Numbered from the stretch's first letter, positions 55,665-63,853 are shown. The stretch: DNA of 64,000 nucleotides from an uncultured Desulfovibrionaceae bacterium (GCA_949299515.1 CASGAP010000003.1:1-64000), one strand, 5' to 3'. Translations and numbers: made by a program. Notes: a model not told the origin generated them from the letters alone.

Positions 55665-56396
55665 TTACATTGCTGTTTCTGAATATGAAACTATTATAGC
55701 TTCTGCCTGATCCTTTTTCAAGTAAATTCTTAAACCGGCTTTGTTGGTCAGAATAAAGCGTTCTCCCTGGGCAAGTTTGAAAACAGGTGCATTTTCAACG
55801 GTTTCGAGAACAAGAATATCGCCTTTGCATATGTTGAAAGCCTGCATAATTTTTTGTGTGTTTTCGCCGCCTATGACTTTTTCTACGGTAAAGTTGCTGC
55901 CGGCACAGCCGTTGGCAAACTGGCAGTGTTCGCCGTTTTCCAGCGTGCCCAAAATTTTTGCTGCCATGCCTTCGGAAAGGCGTTCGCGCCGTTTTCCGTT
56001 GATCAGGGTAATGTATTCCATGGGCGGCAGAATCCGGATCATTTCAAATTCCTGTCCGTGTTCAAGTCCCAGGCTTTTCATGGCGCAAAGCAAATCATTT
56101 CCGCCTTCTACGGCTTCGATATGGCCTTTTTCCCCGACTTTCATTTCCGTAAGGGCAATTATTCTGCCGTCGTCGAGATGTCCCAGCACCTTGCCGCCCA
56201 TGCCCCCGCTCAGAACGGTATCGCCGCCTTTGTGGCGGATTTTGACGGTATGCAGATCAAGTTCCGCATTCATACGGTAAATTATACTGCCAACCGTTAT
56301 GCCCGTTCGGAAGAGTTCTTTTTCCAGCTGTTCGCTGTTTATTCTTTCTATGCAGAGAGCTGACCCGTGCGGCGCGTGGATGAAATTGGTAAACAT
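55665..56396 (-). CDS. FeoA-domain protein, multi-domain
   Basis: A 243-residue soluble protein with two or three FeoA-like SH3 domains: about residues 1-75, 80-150 (ALTEMKVGEKGHIEAVEGG...SEGMAAKILG) and 155-243. FeoA domains modulate FeoB or occur at the C-terminus of iron-responsive DtxR regulators. It follows the SCA-type ATPase by 12 bases, so it is cotranscribed. It may adjust or sense iron in the locus. No helix-turn-helix is seen. Confidence 0.75.
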   Translation of the reverse strand: MFTNFIHAPHGSALCIERINSEQLEKELFRTGITVGSIIYRMNAELDLHTVKIRHKGGDTVLSGGMGGKVLGHLDDGRIIALTEMKVGEKGHIEAVEGGNDLLCAMKSLGLEHGQEFEMIRILPPMEYITLINGKRRERLSEGMAAKILGTLENGEHCQFANGCAGSNFTVEKVIGGENTQKIMQAFNICKGDILVLETVENAPVFKLAQGERFILTNKAGLRIYLKKDQAEAIIVSYSETAM

Positions 56397-56408
56397 AGGT
56401 ACTCCGTA

Positions 56409-58514
56409 TTAGGCTTTTTTGGGGGCTTTGGTTGCGGAAGAAGCTGTATAGCCGAGGATAGCAATTGTGCTTAAATTATGCAAGAGGGCAGACTTTACGG
56501 GGGTGAGTTTTCCCAGTGTGGCAAGCAGCATAATGAGCGAATTGGCGCTGATGGTGGAGTAGAAGGCATTTTTTAAAATTTGCTGATTTTTCGTGGCGAT
56601 GCCGCGGGCAAGCACCAATGCAGACAAATCTTCTTCCAGCAGAACAACCTGTGCGGATTCGCGCGCAAGATCCGCTCCTTTGGGCATACAAATTCCCACA
56701 TTGGCGGAAAGCAGGGCCGGCGCATCGTTGACGCCGTCGCCCGCAAAACCCAAAATACGGCCTTGGCTTTGCAGTTTTTGGACAATTTGCGCTTTGTCTT
56801 CCGGCTTCAGTTCCCAGAAGACTTCGTCAATATACTGCAGTTCTTCGCAGATTGCCTTGGCTGTGTCTTTGTGGTCGCCCGTAAGCATGACAAAGTGTTT
56901 GATGCCGAGTTTCCTAAGCTGTTTCAGGGTTTCGGGCGCTTCCGGCCGTATTTCGTCGCGCATGGCAATAATGCCGATGAGGGCGTTTTCTTCGGCGATA
57001 TATAAAATGGATTTTCCCTGACTGCGCAGTTTTCCGTCGTATTTGTCCGCATTTTTGCAGGAAATGTGTTCATCGTCTTCCAAAAAGTGGCGGCTGCCCA
57101 CAAGGATTTGTTTTTTGTTTACATAGGCGGAAACGCCGTGGGCAACAATAAAGTCCACCTGGCTGACTTTGGGCAGGGAAAGGTTTCTGTTTTTGGCTTC
57201 CTGCACCACTGCGCGCGCCACGGGGTGTCCGTAGTGTTCTTCCGCGCCTGCGGCAAGAGCCAGCAGTTCATTGTCTGAAAGGGCGTTGCTGAAAGAAATA
57301 ACGTCGGTAATTTCCAGATTTCCTTTGGTCAGCGTGCCTGTTTTGTCAAAAACCAGGGTATCGATCTGCGAAAGCCTGTCCAGTGCCTGGCCGCCTTTGA
57401 GCAGAACACCGTTTTTGCCTGTGCAGTGCATACCGGATTTTACGGCAACAGGCGCGGCAAGTTTCAGGGCGCAGGAATAGTCCACGGTCAGGGCGGAGGC
57501 AGCGCGGCTTAAATCCCTGGTCAGGGCAAAAATGCCCAGTCCAAGTCCAAAAGTGACGGGTACCAGCTTGTCTGCAAGGGCTGTGCTTTGTTTTTGGATA
57601 TCGGAAGGATTGCGCAGGGAGTTTTCCAAAAAGCGGTTGATGCGTGCCATGCTGGTTTCGCGGCCTACGTGGCTGGCCCGTATGCGTATGCGGCCGTCTT
57701 CAATAACGGCGCCCGAAAGGACGTCGTCGCCTTCCTGCACATGGATTGGCAGCGATTCGCCCGTAATGGAACTTTGGTTTACGGCAGCTTCGCCGGAAAC
57801 AACGGTGCCGTCGACGGGGATAAGTTCGCCTGTGCCGCAGATGACGATGTCGCCGACGGCCAGCTCTTTAAACGGAACGGAAATTTCCTTGGCATCGCGT
57901 TCCACCCATACGGTTTCAACCTGCGGTTTGAGCAGTTCCGTCAGCAGGTCGTTGGATTTGTTTTCCGTCCATTGTTCCAGCCAGGAACCAATGCCGAGCA
58001 GGGCGACTATGCTGTTTGCCGTGGCATAGTCTTTGCGCAGAAGAGAAATGAGAACGGCCGTGGCGTCCAGCACTTCCACTTTCAATCCGTCTTTCAGCAG
58101 AGTCTGCACGCCTTTGCTTATTGTGGGGAACCCGAACAGGCAGCTTAGGGCGGAACGTATGCCGGGGGACTGCCATTTGGTGCTTAGGGCGTTGGCTGTT
58201 TTTGCGGCAACGGTTAAAGGGCTTACTTCTTCGTCATGGTATTCTTTTTGTCTGTAAGCGTCGTGGGGAATATGGCTGAGATAACGGATAAAGGCCTGTT
58301 TATGGGCAAATTCGCCGTCATATTCCATAACAATGCTGGCCGCTTTGGGATTGATGCGCACCAAAGAGATTCCCGGCAGGGAAGAAAGGGCAGCCTGCAG
58401 GTAGGCAATGTCAAGATACGGGTCAAGAAGTTTTTTGCCGCTGAAACGGATACGCTTTGCGGTTTCGTGGTTTATTTTAAAGACGCTTTTTTCTTTGGCG
58501 TTCTTTAAGCTCAT
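56409..58514 (-). CDS. fezB: P1B-type metal ATPase with SCA motif (FezB-like, ferrosome)
   Basis: A 701-residue P-type ATPase. Residues 10-80 form a diverged HMA domain without CxxC. TGES (251-254), the phosphorylation motif DKTGTLT (Asp390), the HP signature in YGHPVARAV, and GDGVNDAPAL are all intact, so it should be active. The metal-binding helix reads DYSCALKLAAP (Ser347-Cys348-Ala349) instead of CPC, SPC or TPC. I associate this SCA signature with the P1B-6 group, whose member FezB is needed for ferrosomes. It probably moves iron into a membrane compartment. The start at 58514 follows GGAG; a TTG four codons upstream lies within that site. Confidence 0.8.
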   Translation of the reverse strand: MSLKNAKEKSVFKINHETAKRIRFSGKKLLDPYLDIAYLQAALSSLPGISLVRINPKAASIVMEYDGEFAHKQAFIRYLSHIPHDAYRQKEYHDEEVSPLTVAAKTANALSTKWQSPGIRSALSCLFGFPTISKGVQTLLKDGLKVEVLDATAVLISLLRKDYATANSIVALLGIGSWLEQWTENKSNDLLTELLKPQVETVWVERDAKEISVPFKELAVGDIVICGTGELIPVDGTVVSGEAAVNQSSITGESLPIHVQEGDDVLSGAVIEDGRIRIRASHVGRETSMARINRFLENSLRNPSDIQKQSTALADKLVPVTFGLGLGIFALTRDLSRAASALTVDYSCALKLAAPVAVKSGMHCTGKNGVLLKGGQALDRLSQIDTLVFDKTGTLTKGNLEITDVISFSNALSDNELLALAAGAEEHYGHPVARAVVQEAKNRNLSLPKVSQVDFIVAHGVSAYVNKKQILVGSRHFLEDDEHISCKNADKYDGKLRSQGKSILYIAEENALIGIIAMRDEIRPEAPETLKQLRKLGIKHFVMLTGDHKDTAKAICEELQYIDEVFWELKPEDKAQIVQKLQSQGRILGFAGDGVNDAPALLSANVGICMPKGADLARESAQVVLLEEDLSALVLARGIATKNQQILKNAFYSTISANSLIMLLATLGKLTPVKSALLHNLSTIAILGYTASSATKAPKKA

Positions 58515-58544
58515 GGTTTGCTCCAACGGATTTAACGGAAACGG

Positions 58545-58880
58545 TTACTTTTTCTTGGGCGTGTTTTGGTATGTGTGCAGGGCGCAGAGTCCCAAAAAAG
58601 TCAGGCCTGCGGCAGTATGCACTTTTTTGCCGTACGGCACGGGCAAAAAGCCGGACAAAGCCGTAACCGCAAGGCTGGCAATCATGCCGTGCTTGACAAG
58701 TCTGCGTTTGTCTTTGCTGCTGAGTTTGGGCAGGTTGAAAGCGCATTTAGCGGTGCTTTTTTCTGCTGAGGAACAGGAGCACGTGCTTTCGGATGTATTT
58801 TCGCCGGCTGTGTTTTGCGGTGCTGCTTCGGCATTGCCGCAGCAGGCGGAGCAGGCTGTGTTTTCGGTAATTTCGCTCAT
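58545..58880 (-). CDS. Small Cys-rich two-helix membrane protein in ferrosome-like locus
   Basis: A 111-residue protein. The soluble N-terminus has cysteines at 10, 13, 14, 34, 36 and 46 in CxxCC and CxC patterns, fit for metal binding. Two membrane helices follow (about 62-77 and 85-103) with His residues on them (KHGMIASL, KVHTAAG, ALHTYQN) that resemble heme-ligating helices of DUF4405-like proteins. It lies 30 bases upstream of the SCA ATPase gene in the same direction. A metal or electron-transfer role at the compartment membrane is plausible but unproved. Confidence 0.7.
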   Translation of the reverse strand: MSEITENTACSACCGNAEAAPQNTAGENTSESTCSCSSAEKSTAKCAFNLPKLSSKDKRRLVKHGMIASLAVTALSGFLPVPYGKKVHTAAGLTFLGLCALHTYQNTPKKK

Positions 58881-58909
58881 GGCAAATCCTTATTGTTTTT
58901 GGGGGTAGG

Positions 58910-59269
58910 CTATTCTTCGTTGCTGAGTTCCGCTTTAATATCCTGGATCTGTTCTTTCATTTCTTCAAAGCTGCCCTGTACGGAGGTAAAAAGGCGGACG
59001 GAAGCCGCAATCACGGCTTGCTGCACTGTTTTATTGGTGGCGACATAGGCAATGCCGGCTCCGAGCAGCAGACCCTTTAAAAAGGCCGGGCTTTTGTACA
59101 GCGGGGTTTGGGCTGATGTTGTGTCTGTTGCGCTCATGTTGGGAAAATCCTTTATAAAATCTTGTGCGTTGGTAAATTTGTAATTTTCAAAAAGTTTCGC
59201 GGCAGCATCGGGGTTGTCTTTGTACGATTTATATGCGTCAAGCGATTTGTTGAGAAAATCTTTGGGCAT
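58910..59269 (-). CDS. Small single-pass membrane protein in ferrosome-like locus
   Basis: A 119-residue protein: an amphipathic, charged N-terminal part (1-58), one membrane segment (about 62-78, FLKGLLLGAGIAYVA), then an amphipathic helix and an acidic coiled-coil tail (95-119). The FxKGLxxGAG segment recurs in the neighbouring 236-residue protein, so the two share a membrane module. Related small proteins with glycine-rich helices (DUF6110/YtxH-like) accompany P1B-6 ATPases in ferrosome clusters; the match is by pattern only. Confidence 0.7.
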   Translation of the reverse strand: MPKDFLNKSLDAYKSYKDNPDAAAKLFENYKFTNAQDFIKDFPNMSATDTTSAQTPLYKSPAFLKGLLLGAGIAYVATNKTVQQAVIAASVRLFTSVQGSFEEMKEQIQDIKAELSNEE

Positions 59270-59299
59270 GGCATATTCCTTTGCTTTTTTTGCTGCCTT

Positions 59300-59653
59300 T
59301 TATTCGGCGGCGGTATCGGCCTGTTCGGAAGTGCTGTTTTGGGCTTCGGTGCTGTCGTCGGTCAGTGCGCTGTCCAAAGCGTATTTGGTGCCTGCCGTGA
59401 CCAGGGCAACGCTGGCAATGGAAAGAATGCCGCTTATGCCCAAAAGCGCCGTGGCCGTAACGCCGACGCTGGTGGCAAGGCCAAGGCTTCCTGATTCTTT
59501 AATGATTTCTTTGCCTGCCTGTTTCGGGGTCATTTCGCCTTTTTTAATTTTTTTCAGGGTACGGACGCTTGTAAGCGTTGCGCCTGTTACTACTCCGGCA
59601 ATAAAACCGCCGAAAGCCGTGGCTGCGATAACCGGTTTTGGTGAAGCTGCCAT
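59300..59653 (-). CDS. MamC-like (Mms13-like) membrane protein in ferrosome-like locus
   Basis: A 117-residue protein with two hydrophobic helices (about 8-29 and 57-92) joined by a charged loop (30-55). By eye it lines up with magnetosome protein MamC: VRxLK, then (I/M)T...A...KE, GLAT, a Gly/Ala-rich second helix, ALV and KYAxD. In MamC the equivalent loop lies in the magnetosome lumen and binds growing magnetite. If the match holds, this protein may steer iron mineral or bind the compartment content. It is only four bases from the upstream gene. The acidic C-terminal tail (97-117) is unlike MamC. Confidence 0.7.
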   Translation of the reverse strand: MAASPKPVIAATAFGGFIAGVVTGATLTSVRTLKKIKKGEMTPKQAGKEIIKESGSLGLATSVGVTATALLGISGILSIASVALVTAGTKYALDSALTDDSTEAQNSTSEQADTAAE

Positions 59654-59656
59654 TGT

Positions 59657-60367
59657 TTATTCCTCGCTTTCCGCATTTGCGGGTTCATCGGCCTGCGTGC
59701 AGCCGCATTGTTCGGTTTCTTCCGTTGCCGCCTGTGATGCGAAAAGTCCGGCAAGCATGGTTTTCAGCGGAGTGCAGTTAAAAAGCAGAACGGCGCCTGC
59801 TCCTATTGCCAGTCCTTTCCAAAAATCGCCGTTGGTGCCCTGCAGTATGCCGAGGAGTTTGCCCGGGTCGGGGTTGCCGTTTATGGCGTCGTTCACGACG
59901 GCATAAATTTCCTGAATTTTTTCTTGGGTAAGGCCTTGGCGCTGTGCGGCGTTATTGTCGCGGGCATCGTCGGAATCCGCATTTTGTCCTAAGGGGCCGA
60001 ATGCGGCAAATCCCGGATTTTGCTGTGCGTATGCGGCCTGCTGCGCCATGAAGGGCGGGCAGTACGGGTAATGTCCGAAACGGTGCATACCGTAAGCATG
60101 GAAAGGCGGATACGCCATGTATACGGGAGCGCCGTAGGGGACGGCAAAGCCCGGGGTCTGTCCTTGGTACGGGCCGTATCCCTGATAGGCATTTGCGTAT
60201 GCCGCGGCATTTTGGGCTGCGGGATTTTCTTCCGTATCGCCGTTGTTTTCCGCGGGAACAAAACCGTACACCGGATCAAAGCGGTAGGTTTGATTGGGGT
60301 CAAAAGCCGGTGCCGCCGTATTCTGCACCGTCGGCTGAACATAGGGGTCTTTTGCTGAACTGCTCAT
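59657..60367 (-). CDS. Tyr/Pro/Ala-rich membrane protein in ferrosome-like locus
   Basis: A 236-residue protein. Residues 1-130 are low complexity, rich in Ala, Pro, Tyr, Gly and Asn with PY-type turns (YGPYQG, GFAVPYGAPVY, HYPYCPPF). A helical stretch (145-178) and one membrane helix (about 182-198, FWKGLAIGAGAVLLF) follow, then a tail with a CGC pair. Such low-complexity regions can self-assemble, so it may organise or coat the compartment. The start at 60367 follows GAGG; a 30-codon longer frame overlaps the HMA gene and lacks a site. The helix resembles that of the 119-residue neighbour. Confidence 0.7.
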   Translation of the reverse strand: MSSSAKDPYVQPTVQNTAAPAFDPNQTYRFDPVYGFVPAENNGDTEENPAAQNAAAYANAYQGYGPYQGQTPGFAVPYGAPVYMAYPPFHAYGMHRFGHYPYCPPFMAQQAAYAQQNPGFAAFGPLGQNADSDDARDNNAAQRQGLTQEKIQEIYAVVNDAINGNPDPGKLLGILQGTNGDFWKGLAIGAGAVLLFNCTPLKTMLAGLFASQAATEETEQCGCTQADEPANAESEE

Positions 60368-60377
60368 AATAACCTCG

Positions 60378-60692
60378 TCAGGCCAACAGTTTTGCGTGGT
60401 ATTCTTCCGCAAGCTGAAGAAAGCGTTCTTCGTTCTTGGTGGTAAGAATTTCTTCAAAATCGTCAGCCTTGATACTGTCGGTATCGTATTTGATTGTTAT
60501 TGTTTGGGTAAAAATATTGACTTTGGTATCCAAAATGGCTTTGGGCATGGGTTTGTTTTTAAACTCTGCAATAAGCTCTTGCACCTTTGGGTCGGAAAGG
60601 GCGGCAAAAGCAATTTTCAGTTTAATTGTTCCTGCTTTGTGTTCGGCAAGTGTAAGGTATCTGCGCAGTGCGGCAAGGCTTGCTTTGTTCAT
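60378..60692 (-). CDS. Stand-alone HMA-like domain protein in ferrosome-like locus
   Basis: A 104-residue protein with a diverged heavy-metal-associated fold (HMA_2-like): EHKAGTIKLKI, then a helix, then ITIKYDTDSI, then a closing helix. No CxxC is present. The same pattern forms the N-terminus of both ATPases here. A free HMA-domain protein (FezC) is a named part of described fez clusters, so this is the likely counterpart. It overlaps the upstream ATPase stop by four bases. Confidence 0.75.
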   Translation of the reverse strand: MNKASLAALRRYLTLAEHKAGTIKLKIAFAALSDPKVQELIAEFKNKPMPKAILDTKVNIFTQTITIKYDTDSIKADDFEEILTTKNEERFLQLAEEYHAKLLA

Positions 60693-62926
60693 GATCGCTC
60701 CGTTTGCGGTAATGATTTTGGATTTTTCTTTACATCATAATAGACTAAACGGGTTGAGTTAGCAAGAACGCCCATGGTGTGGGCAATGTGCAGAAAACCT
60801 GCCGTAACGGGCGACAGTATGCCGAAAGCGGCAAGAAAGAGCCCTGCCAGGTTGGAGCCCGTGGCTATCCAGAAATTTTGGTAAACGGTTTTTATGGTTT
60901 GTTTGCTGAGGGCATGGACATAGACAATACCATTCAGATTATCGTCCACAAGGGTAATGTCTGCCGCTTCCACCGCTACTTCCGAACCGCCGTCGCCCAT
61001 GGCGATTCCTATGTCGGCACGGGCTAGCGCCATGGCGTCGTTTATACCGTCGCCTATCATGATGACGGAGCCGTGTTTTTCCTGCAGTTCTTTGATGATT
61101 GCGCCTTTGTCTTCGGGCATTACGGAGGAATAAAAGGTATCAATGCCCAGTTTGCCGCAAAGTTTTTGTGCGGAATAATATTCGTCGCCCGTAATCAGAT
61201 AGGTATGTCTAATACCGCTGTTTTTGAGGGTCTGAATAACTTCTTTTGCTTCGCTGCGGATAATGTTGTCAAAGGTCAGCAGGGCTATAAGTTCTTTGTT
61301 TTTGGCTGCGTACAGCATGGTTTGGCCGTTGTGTACGCACTCTTTTTCATAGGCGGTGACTGCGGCGTCCTGAATGTTTATGCCGTGCTGCCGCATGATT
61401 TTTGCGTTGCCGACAATGATTTCGTTGCCGAGGACTTCCGCCAGAATGCCCATGCCCAGGAAATATTCGCAGAACGTATGGGGAATGGGGGATATGCCGT
61501 GTTTTTCCGCTTCATGCTTAATGGCCGCGGCCAAGGGGTGATGGTTGTGGCTTTCAGCGGAAACAAGCATCTGCAGGAACGCTTTTTCTTCGGGCAGGTT
61601 CTTGTCTTCCGCATTCAGGTAATAGGCATTGCTTTCTTTGAGCAGTTTTATGTCCACAAGTTCCGGTTCCGTGGTAGTAAGCGTGCCGGTTTTGTCAAAG
61701 CATACGCAGGAGGCCGTGCCGACCTGTTCCAGATATTTGCCGCCTTTGATAAGGATTTTGCGTTTGACGGCGGCGTTCATGGCCGCGCTTACCGCAGTGC
61801 TTGCCGCAAGAACCGTGGCGCAGGGGCAGGCCATGACCAGCATGACCGTAAAAGCGCGCCATATGTTTTGGGTAAGCAGATAGGTGGCGCCGGTGGCGAT
61901 AAGTCCCAAACGCACCAGATTTTTGGCAAGGCGGTCGGCAACCAGTTCGACCGGGGCTTTGTTTTTCAGGCTGTCTTCCACTTGGCATAAGATGCGGGAC
62001 AGGTAGGTTTCGTCCCCTACTTTGTCGGCGCATACGTAAATAAGCCCCTGACGGACAAAGGTACCCGCAAGCACGGTGTCGCCTATGTTGCGGGGAATGA
62101 AATCCGTTCTGCCGGTTATGGGAGATTCGTCGATAAGGGCGTTGCCGTCGATAATTTCGCCGTCTATGCAGATTTTTTCGCCTGTATGCAGAACAACGAT
62201 GTCGCCTTTTTTCAGGTCTTCGGTTTTTACTTCGACTTCAACGCCTTCCACCAGCTTAAATGTATGGTGTGACGTTGCCTGCAGTATGCCGGCAATGGAT
62301 TTTCTTGAGCGTTCGGTAATCCATGCCTGCAAGAGTTCCGCTCCGGAGTTGATCCATAAAATTTCCAGGGCTGTCAGAGCCTGGCCCGACAGTACGGAAG
62401 CAATGCAGCCTCCGCCCAGGAAGGCGTCCAGACCGAATTTTTTCTTTTTAAAGCTTTTGTATCCGTCATAAATGAGCGGAAGGGAGAAAAGCGTGCTTAT
62501 GATGCCGACGGGGCTGAACAGGGTTTGGCTGACGGCAATGCCGAAAACGGTGCTGCGCAGAAAAACGCCGCCCATAACCGCAGACAGCACGCCAAAGCGC
62601 GCCAGAGCCGGTTTTACCAGTTTTTCTTCCGAGCTTATGGAGCATACTTCGCAGTTCTGGCATTGGACTTTCTGCGGTTTATGCAGGCCGGAACCGGCAA
62701 GACGCGCTTCCAAGAAAGCGATAAGGTCTTTGAGCGGCAGAACCGTGCTGTCGTAATTGATGACAACGGAACGGCAGGCACTGTTGGAACGGACAAAGAA
62801 TACGCCTTCAATCGCGCCGAGGCTGGTTTCAAGGGTTTTGTACGCGTCCTGTCCAAAGGAGCTGCGGCTGATTTTTATTCTCAGTCTGCCTTTGATATTG
62901 TGTTTTATGCTGAAACTTTTTTTCAT
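60689..62926 (-). CDS. P1B-type metal ATPase with CPC motif and HMA-like N-terminus
   Basis: A 745-residue P-type ATPase. Residues 5-75 are an HMA_2-like domain without CxxC. A Cys set (Cys89, Cys92, Cys95) follows and may bind metal. The transport motif is ACPCATVLA, and DKTGTLT and GDGINDAMAL are present. The actuator loop reads TGRTD where TGES is usual, so the conserved dephosphorylation Glu is missing; this is a notable oddity. The HP motif reads HHPLAAAIKHE. CPC P1B pumps usually move Cu(I), but the substrate here is open. It is the first gene of the locus. Confidence 0.85.
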   Translation of the reverse strand: MKKSFSIKHNIKGRLRIKISRSSFGQDAYKTLETSLGAIEGVFFVRSNSACRSVVINYDSTVLPLKDLIAFLEARLAGSGLHKPQKVQCQNCEVCSISSEEKLVKPALARFGVLSAVMGGVFLRSTVFGIAVSQTLFSPVGIISTLFSLPLIYDGYKSFKKKKFGLDAFLGGGCIASVLSGQALTALEILWINSGAELLQAWITERSRKSIAGILQATSHHTFKLVEGVEVEVKTEDLKKGDIVVLHTGEKICIDGEIIDGNALIDESPITGRTDFIPRNIGDTVLAGTFVRQGLIYVCADKVGDETYLSRILCQVEDSLKNKAPVELVADRLAKNLVRLGLIATGATYLLTQNIWRAFTVMLVMACPCATVLAASTAVSAAMNAAVKRKILIKGGKYLEQVGTASCVCFDKTGTLTTTEPELVDIKLLKESNAYYLNAEDKNLPEEKAFLQMLVSAESHNHHPLAAAIKHEAEKHGISPIPHTFCEYFLGMGILAEVLGNEIIVGNAKIMRQHGINIQDAAVTAYEKECVHNGQTMLYAAKNKELIALLTFDNIIRSEAKEVIQTLKNSGIRHTYLITGDEYYSAQKLCGKLGIDTFYSSVMPEDKGAIIKELQEKHGSVIMIGDGINDAMALARADIGIAMGDGGSEVAVEAADITLVDDNLNGIVYVHALSKQTIKTVYQNFWIATGSNLAGLFLAAFGILSPVTAGFLHIAHTMGVLANSTRLVYYDVKKNPKSLPQTERS

Positions 62927-62927
62927 G

Positions 62928-63000
62928 ATATATACTTTTTTTATTGTTTAATGTTGCAAAAAGTATATACTATTTAATTTAATATGTAAATGAATTTCAA
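62928..63000 (-). promoter_or_regulatory. Promoter and inverted-repeat operator before the ferrosome-like locus
   Basis: On the minus strand TTGAAA (63000-62995) and TTAAAT (62977-62972) have 17-base spacing and could be a sigma-70 promoter. Directly after it is a 12-bp inverted repeat, AAAAAGTATATA at 62958-62969 with TATATACTTTTT at 62929-62940, spaced by 17 bases. It ends just before the ATG at 62926. It could be an operator or an mRNA stem near the start. The sequence is not a Fur box. Confidence 0.5.
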
Positions 63001-63045
63001 CTTCATGGTTTTAAAAAAATAATCGTAAAAGATAATCTGTTGATT

Positions 63046-63843
63046 TTATTTAAAAAGTAACTGCGTAAGTTTTTGAAACTGTATGGGGCTCAGCATTTCG
63101 GCACGGACTTCCTTTTGAATTTCAAGTTCATTCCAAATATTTTCCGTGTAGCGGTCGGGAAAGGCTTTCTGCAAAATGCCGTGTAGCTGCTTTCTGCGCT
63201 GGCTGAACGAGGCTTTTATTACTTTGGCTAGGTTTTCGGGGTCTTTGGGGAGCTGATCTTTGGGAAGCGGCCTGAAAACAATAATTTCGGAGTCTACTTT
63301 CGGTGGGGGCGTAAATGCGCTCGGACGAATGACAAAGCCTTTTTCCGTTTTGCAGAAGCTCTGTATCCATGCGGAAAGAGCGCCGTATGTTTTGCTGCCT
63401 TCTTTTGCGCGTATGCGTTCAGCCACTTCTTTTTGAATCATAAAAACGGCTTTTTGCAGGTGCGGAACTTTGCTGACAATGTCCCACATCATGGGCGAAG
63501 CCACGTTGTAGGGCAAGTTGCCCATAATTTTCCAGTTTCCTTCCAGTTCGTGCCAGGGAAAGGTCAGGGCGTCCATATGGAAAACCCGCATATGGTCTAG
63601 ACCGTGTTCCTGCGCATACTGTGCGTGATTTTGGGCAAAAACGTCGTCTTTTTCCAGCAGCCAAAGTTTTTGGCAGGGCAGGGTGCGCAGTATGCCCGTA
63701 AGCGCACCGGGGCCGGGGCCTATTTCCATAACCTGATCTGCAGGGGAAATTTCGCCCAATTCGATAATTTTGCCGATGACGCTTTCGTTTTTGAGAAAGT
63801 GCTGGCCTAAGCTTTTCTTTGCAATGATTTTATCGGTATTCAT
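63046..63843 (-). CDS. rsmA: 16S rRNA dimethyladenosine transferase
   Basis: A 265-residue RNA methyltransferase that dimethylates two adjacent adenines near the 3' end of 16S rRNA. KKSLGQHFL, EIGPGPGALT and NLPYNVASP (motif IV) are diagnostic of RsmA/KsgA. The start at 63843 directly precedes the conserved region; a longer frame would overlap the upstream gene. It is 10 bases after the EF-G stop codon, an unusual pairing that suggests cotranscription. Its length is normal. Confidence 0.95.
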   Translation of the reverse strand: MNTDKIIAKKSLGQHFLKNESVIGKIIELGEISPADQVMEIGPGPGALTGILRTLPCQKLWLLEKDDVFAQNHAQYAQEHGLDHMRVFHMDALTFPWHELEGNWKIMGNLPYNVASPMMWDIVSKVPHLQKAVFMIQKEVAERIRAKEGSKTYGALSAWIQSFCKTEKGFVIRPSAFTPPPKVDSEIIVFRPLPKDQLPKDPENLAKVIKASFSQRRKQLHGILQKAFPDRYTENIWNELEIQKEVRAEMLSPIQFQKLTQLLFK

Positions 63844-63853
63844 GGTTTGCTCG

